Notes: generated by a model from the letters alone, not told the origin. DNA of 38,715 nucleotides from Pseudomonadota bacterium (GCA_023387695.1 JAEWHT010000179.1:1-38715); one strand, 5' to 3'; numbered from the stretch's first letter, positions 16,274 through 24,261 are shown. A program made the numbers and translations.

Positions 16274-17443
16274 ATGTCCCAGCCCATCACCCGGCGATCC
16301 CTCGCCCGCGCCGCGCTTGTTCCCCTTGCGATCGCGCTCGCCGGCTCGCGCCGCGCGCTGGCGGATTCCGACATGATCGCGCAGATGCGCGACATCGTCG
16401 CCGCCGAGCTCGCGCCGACCGCGACGCCGGACCATCCGGGCGGCCTCGCTGCCGCGCTCTATGCCGGCCGCCACATCGAATTTTTCGGTTACGGTTTTGC
16501 GGACGACGCCACCAAGCGGCCGGTGACACCGGACGCGCTGTTCAACCTCGCCTCTTTGCGAAAACCGTTTGAGGCAACGCTTGTGGCGCTGGGCACGCTC
16601 CGCGGCGAGCTGCGGCTCGACGATCCCCTGCCGAAATATCTCCCCGAACTCACCGGCGACTATGTCCGCCGCGTCACCGTCGGCGAGCTCACCACGCACA
16701 CGTCGGGCCTGTTGCTGCCGACCGATCATCCGCCCTGGCCGAACGATTCCTACTCGCAGGCGCAGTTTATCGACATGCTCAATGCCTTCGCGCCACCTGC
16801 GGGTGTCGTGCCCGGCAAGCAGCGCATCTACAGCCATGCCGGCTACGTGCTGCTCCAGCTCGTGCTCGAGCGCTGCTATCGCACGCCGATCGCAAAACTG
16901 ATCGAGAGCCGCGTCCTCAAACCCCTTGGCATGCGCGCAACCTCCATTCCAGAACGCGGAGTGGATAATCGGGCGATCATGGACGAAGCCTCGATGCGGC
17001 GCGTCGCGCAGGGCTATTCCGATCAGGGAATTGCGATCGGCCCGATCGGTGGCCAGCAGAGCTATTTCGACTTCCCCGGCACCGGCCAGATGTTCTCGTC
17101 CGCGCGCGATCTCGCCATTTTCGCTGCGGCGAATGTGGATGGCCGCTCGATCGATCCGAACCTGCGCGAAGCATTGCGAACCACCCAGCGCGAAAGTTTC
17201 CATGTCGACCAGAAGTTCGAGCAGGCCACGTTCGGGCAAGCCATGGCCTGGGAAACCGTGCACCTGCCCGGCGTCACGATCGTCGACAAACCGGGCGGCC
17301 TCAACAACGCCTCTGGTTATATCGGCCTCGTGCCGGCCCACCGGATCGGCATCGTGCTGCTCGCCAATCGCGGCGAGTATCCGCACGAGATCGCCCGCTA
17401 CAAGATCCTGCCCGCACTGGCGAAGCTGGTGGCGCGCGGCTGA
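16274..17443 (+). CDS. Exported serine hydrolase, beta-lactamase/esterase (class C-like fold)
   Basis: A 389-residue protein. The N-terminus ITRRSLARAALVPLAIALAG looks like a twin-arginine export signal ending near ALA. The SxxK nucleophile motif is SLRK in NLASLRKPF. The tyrosine motif is YSH in YSHAGYVLLQ, where class C enzymes have YSN, and the KTG box is replaced by DKPGG. It is therefore probably an esterase or peptidase of this fold and not a true AmpC. The ATG at 16274 is chosen because the signal follows directly; an earlier in-frame ATG at 16166 would add 36 unconvincing residues. It is divergent from the ArsR-like gene and may share its operator. Confidence 0.85.
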   Translation: MSQPITRRSLARAALVPLAIALAGSRRALADSDMIAQMRDIVAAELAPTATPDHPGGLAAALYAGRHIEFFGYGFADDATKRPVTPDALFNLASLRKPFEATLVALGTLRGELRLDDPLPKYLPELTGDYVRRVTVGELTTHTSGLLLPTDHPPWPNDSYSQAQFIDMLNAFAPPAGVVPGKQRIYSHAGYVLLQLVLERCYRTPIAKLIESRVLKPLGMRATSIPERGVDNRAIMDEASMRRVAQGYSDQGIAIGPIGGQQSYFDFPGTGQMFSSARDLAIFAAANVDGRSIDPNLREALRTTQRESFHVDQKFEQATFGQAMAWETVHLPGVTIVDKPGGLNNASGYIGLVPAHRIGIVLLANRGEYPHEIARYKILPALAKLVARG

Positions 17444-17452
17444 GCGCCTGCC

Positions 17453-18157
17453 TCAGACCGAGCGCGTCAGCCCGCCGTCGACGCGGATGTTCTGGCCGGT
17501 GATATAGGCCGCGCCGTCGGATGCGAGAAACGACACCGTCGCCGCGATCTCCTCGACCTTGCCGTAACGCTTCAGCGGCACACTGTCGCGGCGCGCATCG
17601 GTCTGCGGCAGGCTGTCGATCCAGCCCGGCAGCACGTTGTTCATGCGGATGTTATCCGCCGCATGGGTGTCGGTGAAAATCTTGGTGAAAGCAGCAAGGC
17701 CTGCGCGGAACACGGCCGAGGTCGGAAACATGGAACTGGGTTCGAACGCCCAGGCGGTGGAGATGTTGATGATGGCGCCACCCTTTTGCGCCTGCATCAC
17801 CGGCGTCACCAGCCGGGTCGGACGGATCACGTTGAGCAGATAGGTATCGAGGCCGAGATGCCACTGCTCGTCGGTAATCTCGGTGATGGCCGCGCGCGGG
17901 CCGTGGCCGGCGCTGTTGACGAGCACGTCGATACGCCCCCACTTCGCGAGCGCGCCGTCGACGAGACGCTTCAGATCATAGTTGGACTTGTTCGAGCCGG
18001 TCACGCCGAAGCCACCAAGTTCGGTCGCGAGCGCCTCGCCCTTGCCGGAGGACGACAGGATCGCCACGCGAAAGCCGTCGGCCGCGAGCCGCCGTGCGGC
18101 GCCTGCGCCCATGCCGCTGCCGCCTGCGGTGACGAGTGCGACCTTCTCTGCTGACAT
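17453..18157 (-). CDS. Short-chain dehydrogenase-like protein with altered active site
   Basis: A 234-residue SDR-fold protein. The cofactor loop is TAGGSGMGAGAA (10-21), NSAG occupies the NNAG position (81-84), and NIST supplies Ser133. The expected Tyr-x3-Lys is missing: the aligned stretch FPTSAVFRAGLAAFTK puts Ser147 at the Tyr position and Arg151 at the Lys position. The C-terminus (GQNIRVDGGLTRSV) is ordinary. The gene is intact and in frame, so this is substitution and not decay. It may bind NAD(P) without normal reductase chemistry, or use other residues. It converges on the serine hydrolase gene and is divergent from the acetyltransferase. Confidence 0.88.
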   Translation of the reverse strand: MSAEKVALVTAGGSGMGAGAARRLAADGFRVAILSSSGKGEALATELGGFGVTGSNKSNYDLKRLVDGALAKWGRIDVLVNSAGHGPRAAITEITDEQWHLGLDTYLLNVIRPTRLVTPVMQAQKGGAIINISTAWAFEPSSMFPTSAVFRAGLAAFTKIFTDTHAADNIRMNNVLPGWIDSLPQTDARRDSVPLKRYGKVEEIAATVSFLASDGAAYITGQNIRVDGGLTRSV

Positions 18158-18282
18158 GACCAGTAATCCCTGTGATAGCGTTGAGGCGAGCCTTTATAGC
18201 CCAGCCTGTCATCAGGCCTTCTACAGCCAGACTTGCCCGCAAACCAGACTTGCTGACAACCATCACCACGAGACGCCGCAAC

Positions 18283-19125
18283 ATGAGCGATTTGCAGATC
18301 CGCAATCTACAACCCGACGAGATCTCGCTGGCGATGGACTGGGCTGCGGCCGAGGGGTGGAATCCAGGCCTTGCCGATGCCAGATGCTTCGCGATCCCGG
18401 ACGCAAAAGGCTTCTTTGTCGGCGAGATCGACGGCGAGCCGATCGCAACCGTCTCCTGCGTTAATTACGACGATCGCTTCGCCTTCCTCGGCTTCTACAT
18501 CGTCCGCGCAGGCTTTCGCGGCAGAGGTCACGGCCTGCGCATCTGGAACGCCGCGATTACGCATGCTGGCTCACGGATGATCGGGCTCGACGGCGTCGTG
18601 GCGCAGCAGGACAATTACAAGAAGTCCGGCTTCCAGCTCGCCTACGCCAACATCCGCTATGGCGGCATCGTCGCCGCGCCACCGAAGGTGCCCGCCGAAG
18701 TCGTTGCACTCGACACGATTCCATTCTCGGTGGTGGAGGCCAGTGACGCCACGGTCTTTCCGGCTCAGCGCAGCGCCTTCCTGCGCACATGGATGAACAC
18801 ACCAGGACACGTCGGCCGCGCATTGATGCGCGACGGCAAGCTCGCCGCGTGGGGCGTGATCCGCCCCTGCAGGACAGGCCGCAAGATCGGCCCACTGGTA
18901 GCCGATGACCGCACTGCGGCGGAGGCCGTTGTGCAGGCTTTGCTGGTCAGTCCCGGAAGCAATGAGATTGTGCTCGACATCCCCGCGGTGAACCGCGATG
19001 CTATCGCACTAGCAGAATTTCTTGGCCTGAAGCCGACATTCGAAACGGCGCGAATGTACACTGGACCGGCCCCGTCCCTGCGGCTCGACCGCGTGTTCGG
19101 CGTAACCAGTTTTGAACTGGGCTAG
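18283..19125 (+). CDS. GNAT-family N-acetyltransferase (YitH-like, two-domain)
   Basis: A 280-residue protein. The N-terminal GNAT domain spans about 1-130, with the acetyl-CoA-binding strand and loop FLGFYIVRAGFRGRGHGLRIW carrying the R/Q-x-x-G-x-G/A-type motif as RGRGHG. The C-terminal half (about 150-275) is the second GNAT-like domain typical of YitH proteins, containing RTGRKIGPLVADD. The ATG at 18283 starts the usual MSDLQIRNLQPDE; a longer frame to 18172 lacks a ribosome site and domain content. The acetylated substrate is unknown. A dispersed repeat containing a strong hairpin follows the stop directly. Confidence 0.87.
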   Translation: MSDLQIRNLQPDEISLAMDWAAAEGWNPGLADARCFAIPDAKGFFVGEIDGEPIATVSCVNYDDRFAFLGFYIVRAGFRGRGHGLRIWNAAITHAGSRMIGLDGVVAQQDNYKKSGFQLAYANIRYGGIVAAPPKVPAEVVALDTIPFSVVEASDATVFPAQRSAFLRTWMNTPGHVGRALMRDGKLAAWGVIRPCRTGRKIGPLVADDRTAAEAVVQALLVSPGSNEIVLDIPAVNRDAIALAEFLGLKPTFETARMYTGPAPSLRLDRVFGVTSFELG

Positions 19126-19228
19126 ATCATGATCCGGAAAAGTGTGCAGCGGTTTTCCAAAAAGATCATGCTCAAACAATAAGCTAAAGTGCGATGACTA
19201 TTCATCCAAATCTCATCGCGCTTTAGGT
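19126..19228. repeat. Dispersed Bradyrhizobium-type intergenic repeat with hairpin
   Basis: Immediately after the acetyltransferase stop comes the sequence gatcatgatccggaaaagtg, followed by ggttttcc, a second gatcatg and a 13-bp stem TAAAGTGCGATGA (19185-19197) pairing with TCATCGCGCTTTA (19213-19225) across a 15-base loop, with one G-T wobble. I recall near-identical copies downstream of many Bradyrhizobium and Rhodopseudomonas genes. It may act as a transcription end or RNA-stabilising hairpin. Confidence 0.7.
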
Positions 19229-19376
19229 ATCGATTTTGAATTAGCCTGCTTGAAATTTGTAATCTGGTTCACGTGCCCGCTGCGACGCAGCGTGTATGGG
19301 TGTTCCATCCGCCGATGCTGCCGGATGGCTCGAACGTATTTTTTCTGACGATCGATATTTCAGATGAGGGGATTTC

Positions 19377-19691
19377 ATGACCGAAGCCAGGACCAAGGCT
19401 CGCATTTCTCAGCACACGACCGAAGACACGCAACGCATGGGGATCGCGGCCGCGTTGGTGCTTGCCGTTGTGACGGCCCTTGGGCTGCACACGCTCGTGT
19501 CCGCGCCGACGATCCGGGACGATGCCCAGGCGGAGCTCGCTCGTGTCATTGCCAATGAAGATCGGGATGTCTGCGGTCAGTTCGGACTACGCCCGGGGAC
19601 GAACGCGTTCGTGGCTTGCAGCCGCGAGCTCGCCAATGTCAGGCAAAAGCAATCCGACCGCGACCAGGCGGCCGCGGCAGGATTCCTTTAG
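19377..19691 (+). CDS. Small single-pass membrane protein, unknown function
   Basis: A 104-residue protein with a polar N-terminus (about 20 residues), one hydrophobic helix (about 22-42, IAAALVLAVVTALGLHTLV) and a soluble tail with two cysteines in DVCGQFGLRPGTNAFVACSREL. The start has a clear ribosome site, gagggga, 6 bases before ATG. The tail sequence GLRPGTxAFxxCxxEL is a short motif I have seen in other small rhizobial proteins of unknown role. It converges on the gene at 19722. No function is proposed. Confidence 0.7.
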   Translation: MTEARTKARISQHTTEDTQRMGIAAALVLAVVTALGLHTLVSAPTIRDDAQAELARVIANEDRDVCGQFGLRPGTNAFVACSRELANVRQKQSDRDQAAAAGFL

Positions 19692-19721
19692 TTCATCCTG
19701 TCATGCGATGAATTGCGCTGC

Positions 19722-20171
19722 TCAGTAGCAGCGCATGATGTTGACGGTGTGATCGCCGCCACCGCGGCCGGGCACTGTCACCTGCTCGGTCGGACAGCTC
19801 GGCACATAAGGCCGATCGGACGGCACGACGTTCGGCGGGAAGCGATGCGCCCAGTCCCAGGGAACGTCGTAAGTGTAGGTATAGCGAACGTCATTGGTGA
19901 CGGGCTGCCCGGCGCCGGCGAACGGCTCGCTGTAGCCCGCAGCATCGTTGTAGAAGGCGCCGCCGCCCGGCCAATAGACCCATGGATTGTTGAACCGGTT
20001 GCCGCGGCCATGGAAGCGCGCGCCGGGCGCGATCGGCGGCCGCGCCGCTCCGGTGGTCACCATGCCGCCCGGGGCCGCGCCGCCCGGTCGTGCAAAACTG
20101 TGGGTAGCAGCAAGGAGCAGCGCGGCTGCGCTGAGCGAGGCGAGCAACGCCCCATGTGATCTGGACATCAT
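19722..20171 (-). CDS. Small secreted protein rich in Gly, Pro and aromatic residues
   Basis: A 149-residue protein with a signal peptide (about residues 1-26, ending SFA), followed by a Gly/Pro/Ala-rich segment and an aromatic C-terminal half (FNNPWVYWPGGGAFYNDAAGYSEP, then YTYDVPWDWAHRFPPNVVP). Three features resemble other secreted proteins of bradyrhizobia: the signal, low complexity and a terminal Cys-Tyr (NIMRCY). The start is taken at the ATG at 20171; ATG 20168 and GTG 20183 are alternatives, and no strong ribosome site separates them. Function unknown. Confidence 0.7.
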   Translation of the reverse strand: MMSRSHGALLASLSAAALLLAATHSFARPGGAAPGGMVTTGAARPPIAPGARFHGRGNRFNNPWVYWPGGGAFYNDAAGYSEPFAGAGQPVTNDVRYTYTYDVPWDWAHRFPPNVVPSDRPYVPSCPTEQVTVPGRGGGDHTVNIMRCY

Positions 20172-20330
20172 GATACGCACCAACTCGTTTGGCTTCGCAG
20201 AAAACGGCTCCCCACCGCACGCTAGGCCGCCCCGTCGCCCGCCCGCAAACGTATAATTAATTGTTGGTTAAAGCACGGGATTAACGGGGAACCGGATGCG
20301 GCAGAGCGCCTGGAGCCAGTAGCCAGGTCT

Positions 20331-20470
20331 CGTAGGGTGGATTAGCTCGCGGCTGCGCAAAGCGCAGTCGTGGGCGTAATCCACCGCTTCTGTTGCTGCG
20401 GAAACGGACGTTGGTGGATTACGCCGTGCGAACTGCGCTTTGCGCAGTCGCAGGGCTAATCCACCCTACG
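20331..20470. repeat. 140-base composite palindromic repeat
   Basis: Outer arms cgtagggtggattagc (20331-20346) and gctaatccaccctacg (20455-20470) are exact complements. Inner arms around ctgcgcaaagcgcagt and actgcgctttgcgcag, and gcgtaatccacc and ggtggattacgc, also pair. Each half is itself an inverted repeat of the ggtggatta core. I recall this unit as a common dispersed element in Bradyrhizobium. Confidence 0.75.
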
Positions 20471-20519
20471 CACCTATTGCTTGCGTTGCCCGTCGGGCAA
20501 AACACCCAAGCATCAGGTC

Positions 20520-21005
20520 AATCCGGCCGCCCAAAAATATTCCACTTTACCGAAATTCGGAAACGGCGTATCCATCGCGGCAACCCGGCCCAAGAAAAGG
20601 GGCGTATCGCGATCGTCACGAACGCGGGCCGGGCGGCGGTGGACGTGGGTCACATCGGCGCGAAGGGTTTTGCAGGGCGGGCGACCGTGAGCGAAGGCCT
20701 CGCGCAAACGACCGGTGTGATCGCGTACGGCAAAATCGTGTGGTCCTGGCGCCCGGAGTCTGTGCGCCAAGTCTTGTGGTGATGCGTGCGGTCCAACCGG
20801 ATCCGCGCATCAGTCATCTGCAAGGCGACGGGGGCAATAGTGCATCGCTCCCCGGGGAGATCACGACATAAGCCGTCAACCCACTGCGCAGGGAAGGCCG
20901 TGTGTTGGGCTTCACCTGTATGCCGCTGTGCAGTTTTTGTAGCGCAACCTTCGCACAGTGGACCGCGGGTGCCAGGTCAGCACCCGGTCTTCCCTGCGCC
21001 CTCTT
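20520..21005 (+). repeat. Long dispersed element with nested RNA-like stems
   Basis: The stretch running from tattccactttaccgaaatt through gcgatcgtcacgaacgcggg and gtgtggtcctgg to the end stems resembles a several-hundred-base element that I recall in many copies in Bradyrhizobium and relatives. The end folds well: 20886-20906 pairs with 20979-20999 (18 Watson-Crick pairs, 2 wobbles, 1 mismatch), enclosing 20923-20931 paired with 20953-20961. Frames across it are usually spurious predictions. Boundaries are approximate. Confidence 0.55.
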
Positions 21006-21084
21006 TCAATCGAGGGTGAGGCGATCAGCAAAGCTCGGGCGAAATAAGCCGCGAGGATGATCATCTATGTCTGACGTTGGAAAA

Positions 21085-21227
21085 TGGTCTCGTGCCCCGG
21101 ACGCTGCGCAGCACGAAGTGATGCGCTGCAGAGCCGGGGCCCATGCATCAGCGCACCGTGTGGCCTCCTGGGTCCCGGCTCTGCGCAGCAGCGTAAGAAC
21201 GCTGCAGCGCGTCCGGGACAAGAGAGC
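21085..21227. repeat. Hairpin-forming dispersed repeat
   Basis: Long imperfect inverted repeat. The left arm ctcgtgccccggacgctgcg (from 21089) pairs with the right arm around cgcgtccgggacaagag (21209-21225), and inside it gcagagccggggccc pairs with gggtcccggctctgc. I recall the same unit in many Bradyrhizobium intergenic regions. Confidence 0.65.
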
Positions 21228-21390
21228 CCCTTCTTCATCCCGCAATGACGAATCCGTGGATGCCGCCCTGCCTCCCCCTCACATCTTCATGCCGTTTCGC
21301 TCTTGTAACAAAACTGTCATGCAGCAAAACTAAACGATTGCCGGGGGCCGCGGTTCGGCGCCCATGCCGCCTTACTGTGAGGAGATTTTG

Positions 21391-23247
21391 ATGCGCCGTT
21401 CACTGGTGTTGCTGTCCGCCGGGCTGACAGTCCTTTCCACCGGATTTGCGTCCGCCGAGAACAACACGCCCCGCAACCTGATCCTGTTCATCCCCGACGG
21501 GCTGCGCGCGCTGAAGATCACCCCCGAGACCGCGCCGGCCATGGCCGAGGTTCGCGACAAGGGCGTCAATTTCAAGAACTCGCATTCGCTGTTCCCGACC
21601 TTCACCATGGCCAACGGCTCGGCGATGTCGACCGGCCATTATCTCGGTGACACCGGCGTGTTTTCCAACACGATCTGGACCAACTACACCTCGGCGCCCG
21701 CCGGCGACACCGTGGTCCCCTTCATCGAGAACGACGCCGTGCTCGGCGACATCGACGAGCATTTCAAGGGCGACTATCTCAACGAGGAGACGGTCTTGAA
21801 GATGGCCCGCGACAAGGGCCTGAGCACGGCTGCGATCGGCAAGGTCGGCCCAACCTATCAGTGGGACCACACCGACAAGCCAGAGAAGCCCGGCAAGCAT
21901 TCGATCGTCATCGACGATTCCACCGGCGGCAAAGCTGGCGTGGCGCTGTCCGACGAGATGAAGGACGCGCTGACCAAGGCTGGCCTGCCCCTCGTCACCC
22001 CAAGCCGCGGCGACAACGGCAAGGCGGGCGATGCCAAGACGCCCGGCACCACGACGGCCAACGTCGTGCAGCAGGCCTATTTCGCCGACGTCGCCACCAA
22101 AGTGGTGTTGCCCATGTTCAAGGCGCGCAACAAGCCGTTCGTGCTGGTGTTCTGGTCGCGCGATCCGGATGGCACCCAGCATAATCAGGGCGACAGCCTC
22201 AACCAGATCCTGCCCGGCATCAACGGCCCGAGCACGATGGCGAGCATCAAGAACGTCGACAACAACCTCGCCCAGATCCGCAAGGCGCTGGACGAGCTCG
22301 GGCTCGCCGCCAACACCAACATCATGATCCAGGCCGACCACGGCTTCTCGACGATCTCCAAGGAGAGCAAGACGAGCCCCTCGGCCAAGGTCAGCTATGA
22401 CGACACGCCGAAGGACTTCCTGCCGATGGGCTTCGTCGCCCTCGATCTGGCGAAGGCGCTCGACCTGCCGCTGTTCGACCCCAACGACAAGAACGCGGCC
22501 GTCACCGGCAATGCCCATCCGAAGGCCGGTAACGGCGTGCTCGGCAAGGACCCGACCAAGCCCGACGTCGTCGTCGCCACTAATGGCGGTTCGGACCTGA
22601 TCTACCTGCCGAACAAGGACAAGAAGCTGGCGGCCAAGACCATCAACGCCCTGATGGAGCAGGACTACGTCTCCGGTCTGTTTGTCGACGACTCTCTCGG
22701 CCGCTTCCCCGGCACCCTGCCCCTGTCGAGCATCAATCTGCGCGGCAAGGCGGCGACGCCGACGCCGGCGATCGTCGTCAACTTCCGCTCCTACGCCAGC
22801 GAATGCGGCGAGGCGCCGACCAACTGCTCGGTGCAAGTGGCCGACACCGTGCTGCGTCAGGGCCAGGGCATGCACGGCAGCTTCAGCCGCGGCGACACCT
22901 ACAACTTCATGGCCGCGATTGGTCCGGACTTCAAAGCCGGCTATGTCGACGAGCTGCCGGTCAGCAATGCCGATGTCGGCATGACCGCAGCCCGGCTCCT
23001 CGGCGTACACGGCTCGGATAACGGTGGCTTGGTCGGCCGCGTGATGTCGGAAGCCCTGCCGAACGGCATCGTGCCGAAGGCGTTCAAGGCCGTCGAACGG
23101 TCGAAGAAGAAGTCCGAAAACGGTCTCGAGACCGTGCTCAACGTCCAGCGCGTCGGCAGCCAGCGCTATTTCGACGCCGCCGGTTTCCCCGGCCGCACGC
23201 TGGGCCTCGAGCCGGAGACCGGCAAACAAAAAACGGCGGGGAAATAA
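21391..23247 (+). CDS. Exported alkaline phosphatase-superfamily phosphodiesterase (nucleotide pyrophosphatase type)
   Basis: A 618-residue periplasmic enzyme. The signal peptide is residues 1-22 (ending ASA). All expected dinuclear-metal and nucleophile positions are visible: Asp36 (FIPDGLR), nucleophile Thr72 with Asn75 in FPTFTMANGSAMSTG, Asp and His in SRDPDGTQHNQGD, Asp-His in ADHGFS, and a late His in GMHGSFSRGD. This set is typical of type I phosphodiesterases/nucleotide pyrophosphatases, which hydrolyse phosphate diesters outside the cytoplasm. The start ATG follows gaggaga. The stop codon sits in the loop of a terminator-like hairpin. The natural substrate is not determined. No phosphate-regulon box was identified by eye. 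Confidence 0.92.
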   Translation: MRRSLVLLSAGLTVLSTGFASAENNTPRNLILFIPDGLRALKITPETAPAMAEVRDKGVNFKNSHSLFPTFTMANGSAMSTGHYLGDTGVFSNTIWTNYTSAPAGDTVVPFIENDAVLGDIDEHFKGDYLNEETVLKMARDKGLSTAAIGKVGPTYQWDHTDKPEKPGKHSIVIDDSTGGKAGVALSDEMKDALTKAGLPLVTPSRGDNGKAGDAKTPGTTTANVVQQAYFADVATKVVLPMFKARNKPFVLVFWSRDPDGTQHNQGDSLNQILPGINGPSTMASIKNVDNNLAQIRKALDELGLAANTNIMIQADHGFSTISKESKTSPSAKVSYDDTPKDFLPMGFVALDLAKALDLPLFDPNDKNAAVTGNAHPKAGNGVLGKDPTKPDVVVATNGGSDLIYLPNKDKKLAAKTINALMEQDYVSGLFVDDSLGRFPGTLPLSSINLRGKAATPTPAIVVNFRSYASECGEAPTNCSVQVADTVLRQGQGMHGSFSRGDTYNFMAAIGPDFKAGYVDELPVSNADVGMTAARLLGVHGSDNGGLVGRVMSEALPNGIVPKAFKAVERSKKKSENGLETVLNVQRVGSQRYFDAAGFPGRTLGLEPETGKQKTAGK

Positions 23248-23280
23248 CCCCGCCGCTTCGCCGCGCCCCGCAAGGGGCGC
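23234..23280 (+). terminator. Two tandem hairpins, the first holding the stop codon in its loop
   Basis: CGGCGGGG (23234-23241) and CCCCGCCG (23248-23255) form a perfect 8-bp stem whose 6-base loop AAATAA ends with the TAA stop of the phosphatase gene. Directly after, GCGCCCC (23263-23269) and GGGGCGC (23274-23280) form a perfect 7-bp stem with a GCAA (GNRA) tetraloop. There is no T-run. They separate two convergent genes. Confidence 0.7.
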
Positions 23281-23296
23281 GATAATATCTCGGTGT

Positions 23297-23869
23297 TTAC
23301 ATGCCGATGTCGAACACGTTCGGCAACTGGCCCGCCAGAGGCAGCGCAGTGGCGCCCAGGAAGGTCGCCACCATCGCCATCAGGCGACGGTTGTTCTGAC
23401 GCTTGCCGCGCATCTGGGCGGCAATCCACTCCAACATCTCGCTCTTGACCTTGGAGGCATAGGACGGCGCCCAGCTCTCGATGTCGGTGTCCTGCGCCAG
23501 CGCGACGCTGCGCGAGGGAACCTTAAGGCCCGAGGCGCTCGCTGCGTAATGAGCGACGGCCTTGGCCAGCAAATCGTCGAACCGGCCACCATCGGCGCGC
23601 TCGGTTGCGGCCTCGTTGATCTCGAACAGCGCCTCGGCTTCGGCGCGGCTGACCGGCTGGTCATTGACTGCAGCTGCGGTCAGAATGCGCGAGCACCAGG
23701 CGGTGTCATCGGCATCGATGGAGCGGGAGAAGTGCACCCGGCCCTTGGTGGTCGGGCCTTCGCCCGTAATCACGCCATCGCGCACGACGGTCAATGCATG
23801 GGCGGCGGTATCGCGGCAGGACGGTTCGAGGGACGACGGCTCAACGGACTTAGGCAATGCGGCGGACAT
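23297..23869 (-). CDS. Conserved-looking hypothetical protein
   Basis: A 190-residue protein I cannot assign. The N-terminal half is soluble and acidic (RDGVITGEGPTTKGRVHFSRSIDADDTAW). A middle part, EAEALFEINEAATERADGGRFDDLLAKAVAHYA, looks helical and could be a DNA-damage or calcium-type helical bundle, but no firm match is claimed. The C-terminus is basic then hydrophobic (QMRGKRQNNRRLMAMVATFLGATALPLAG), suggesting membrane association. The start ATG has ggaag 6 bases upstream. It converges on the phosphatase gene across the tandem hairpins. Confidence 0.7.
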   Translation of the reverse strand: MSAALPKSVEPSSLEPSCRDTAAHALTVVRDGVITGEGPTTKGRVHFSRSIDADDTAWCSRILTAAAVNDQPVSRAEAEALFEINEAATERADGGRFDDLLAKAVAHYAASASGLKVPSRSVALAQDTDIESWAPSYASKVKSEMLEWIAAQMRGKRQNNRRLMAMVATFLGATALPLAGQLPNVFDIGM

Positions 23870-24261
23870 AGTTCACTTCCAGATTTCTTCTGATCGACCA
23901 GCATTTTCATGCGGGCGTAAAGGGACGGTTAATGATTCGATATGGGGGTCGCGACTTTTCTCAATGGTTGCCGATTAGTCGCTACGAGGACCGGTTCGGT
24001 TCCAGAGAGCGTCGGGCGAGCGTGATGCGGGTCATAAACGGCTTTATCGGGGCAATCGAGACCGTGAAGCCCCGGTGGAGATGTTTCGCCGCAGGTGCCC
24101 GCGTAACAAAAATGTGCTGAGAAATCAGCCCTTCAGAGGAGGAATTCACATTTTACTTGAAGCAGTTCAGGGAGCGTTCACTTGGCTTCGCCAAGCCCCT
24201 ATACTGATTGTGACGGCCATACAATAATTCCCAAGCAAATTCAACGCGATGAGGTCAAACC
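23870..24261. other. 392-base interval before the peroxiredoxin gene
   Basis: No gene is supported; a short open frame at 23932-24120 has no ribosome site or coding character. A possible promoter is TTCACT (24177-24182), a 17-base spacer and TATACT (24200-24205). The spacer contains a 6-bp stem hairpin, cttggcttcgccaag (24181-24195). Another -10-like TACAAT is at 24220-24225. These are suggestions from consensus only. Confidence 0.35.

Larger units (their letters stand above)
20172..21390. other. 1.2-kb gene-free interval filled with dispersed repeats
   Basis: No convincing gene is seen. Open frames here lack ribosome sites and coding character. The interval holds an AT-rich stretch near 20250-20275, a 140-base palindromic repeat (20331-20470), a long conserved-looking element (about 20520-21005) ending in nested stems, and a third hairpin repeat (21085-21227). 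The last 160 bases should contain the promoter of the phosphatase gene at 21391. Confidence 0.6.

Noticed and set aside
16274..17443. True AmpC beta-lactamase
   Set aside because: The SxxK motif is present but YSN is YSH and the KTG box is replaced by KPGG, so a resistance role is not supported.
19142..19348. 68-residue frame after the acetyltransferase
   Set aside because: It begins inside a dispersed repeat and has no coding signals.
20440..20871. Basic 143-residue frame in the repeat cluster
   Set aside because: It starts inside a palindromic repeat and runs across a dispersed element in which, as I recall, such frames are routinely mispredicted. No ribosome site.
20331..21227. Possible CRISPR array or insertion sequence
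   Set aside because: The repeats are palindromic, of different families and not regularly spaced; no transposase or cas gene is nearby.
21400..23229. 609-residue minus-strand frame opposite the phosphatase gene
   Set aside because: Mirror of a gene with a complete set of catalytic residues; typical antisense composition rich in Val, Gly, Arg and His.
23932..24120. Short frame before the peroxiredoxin gene
   Set aside because: No ribosome site, no recognisable motif, and the region has promoter-like composition.
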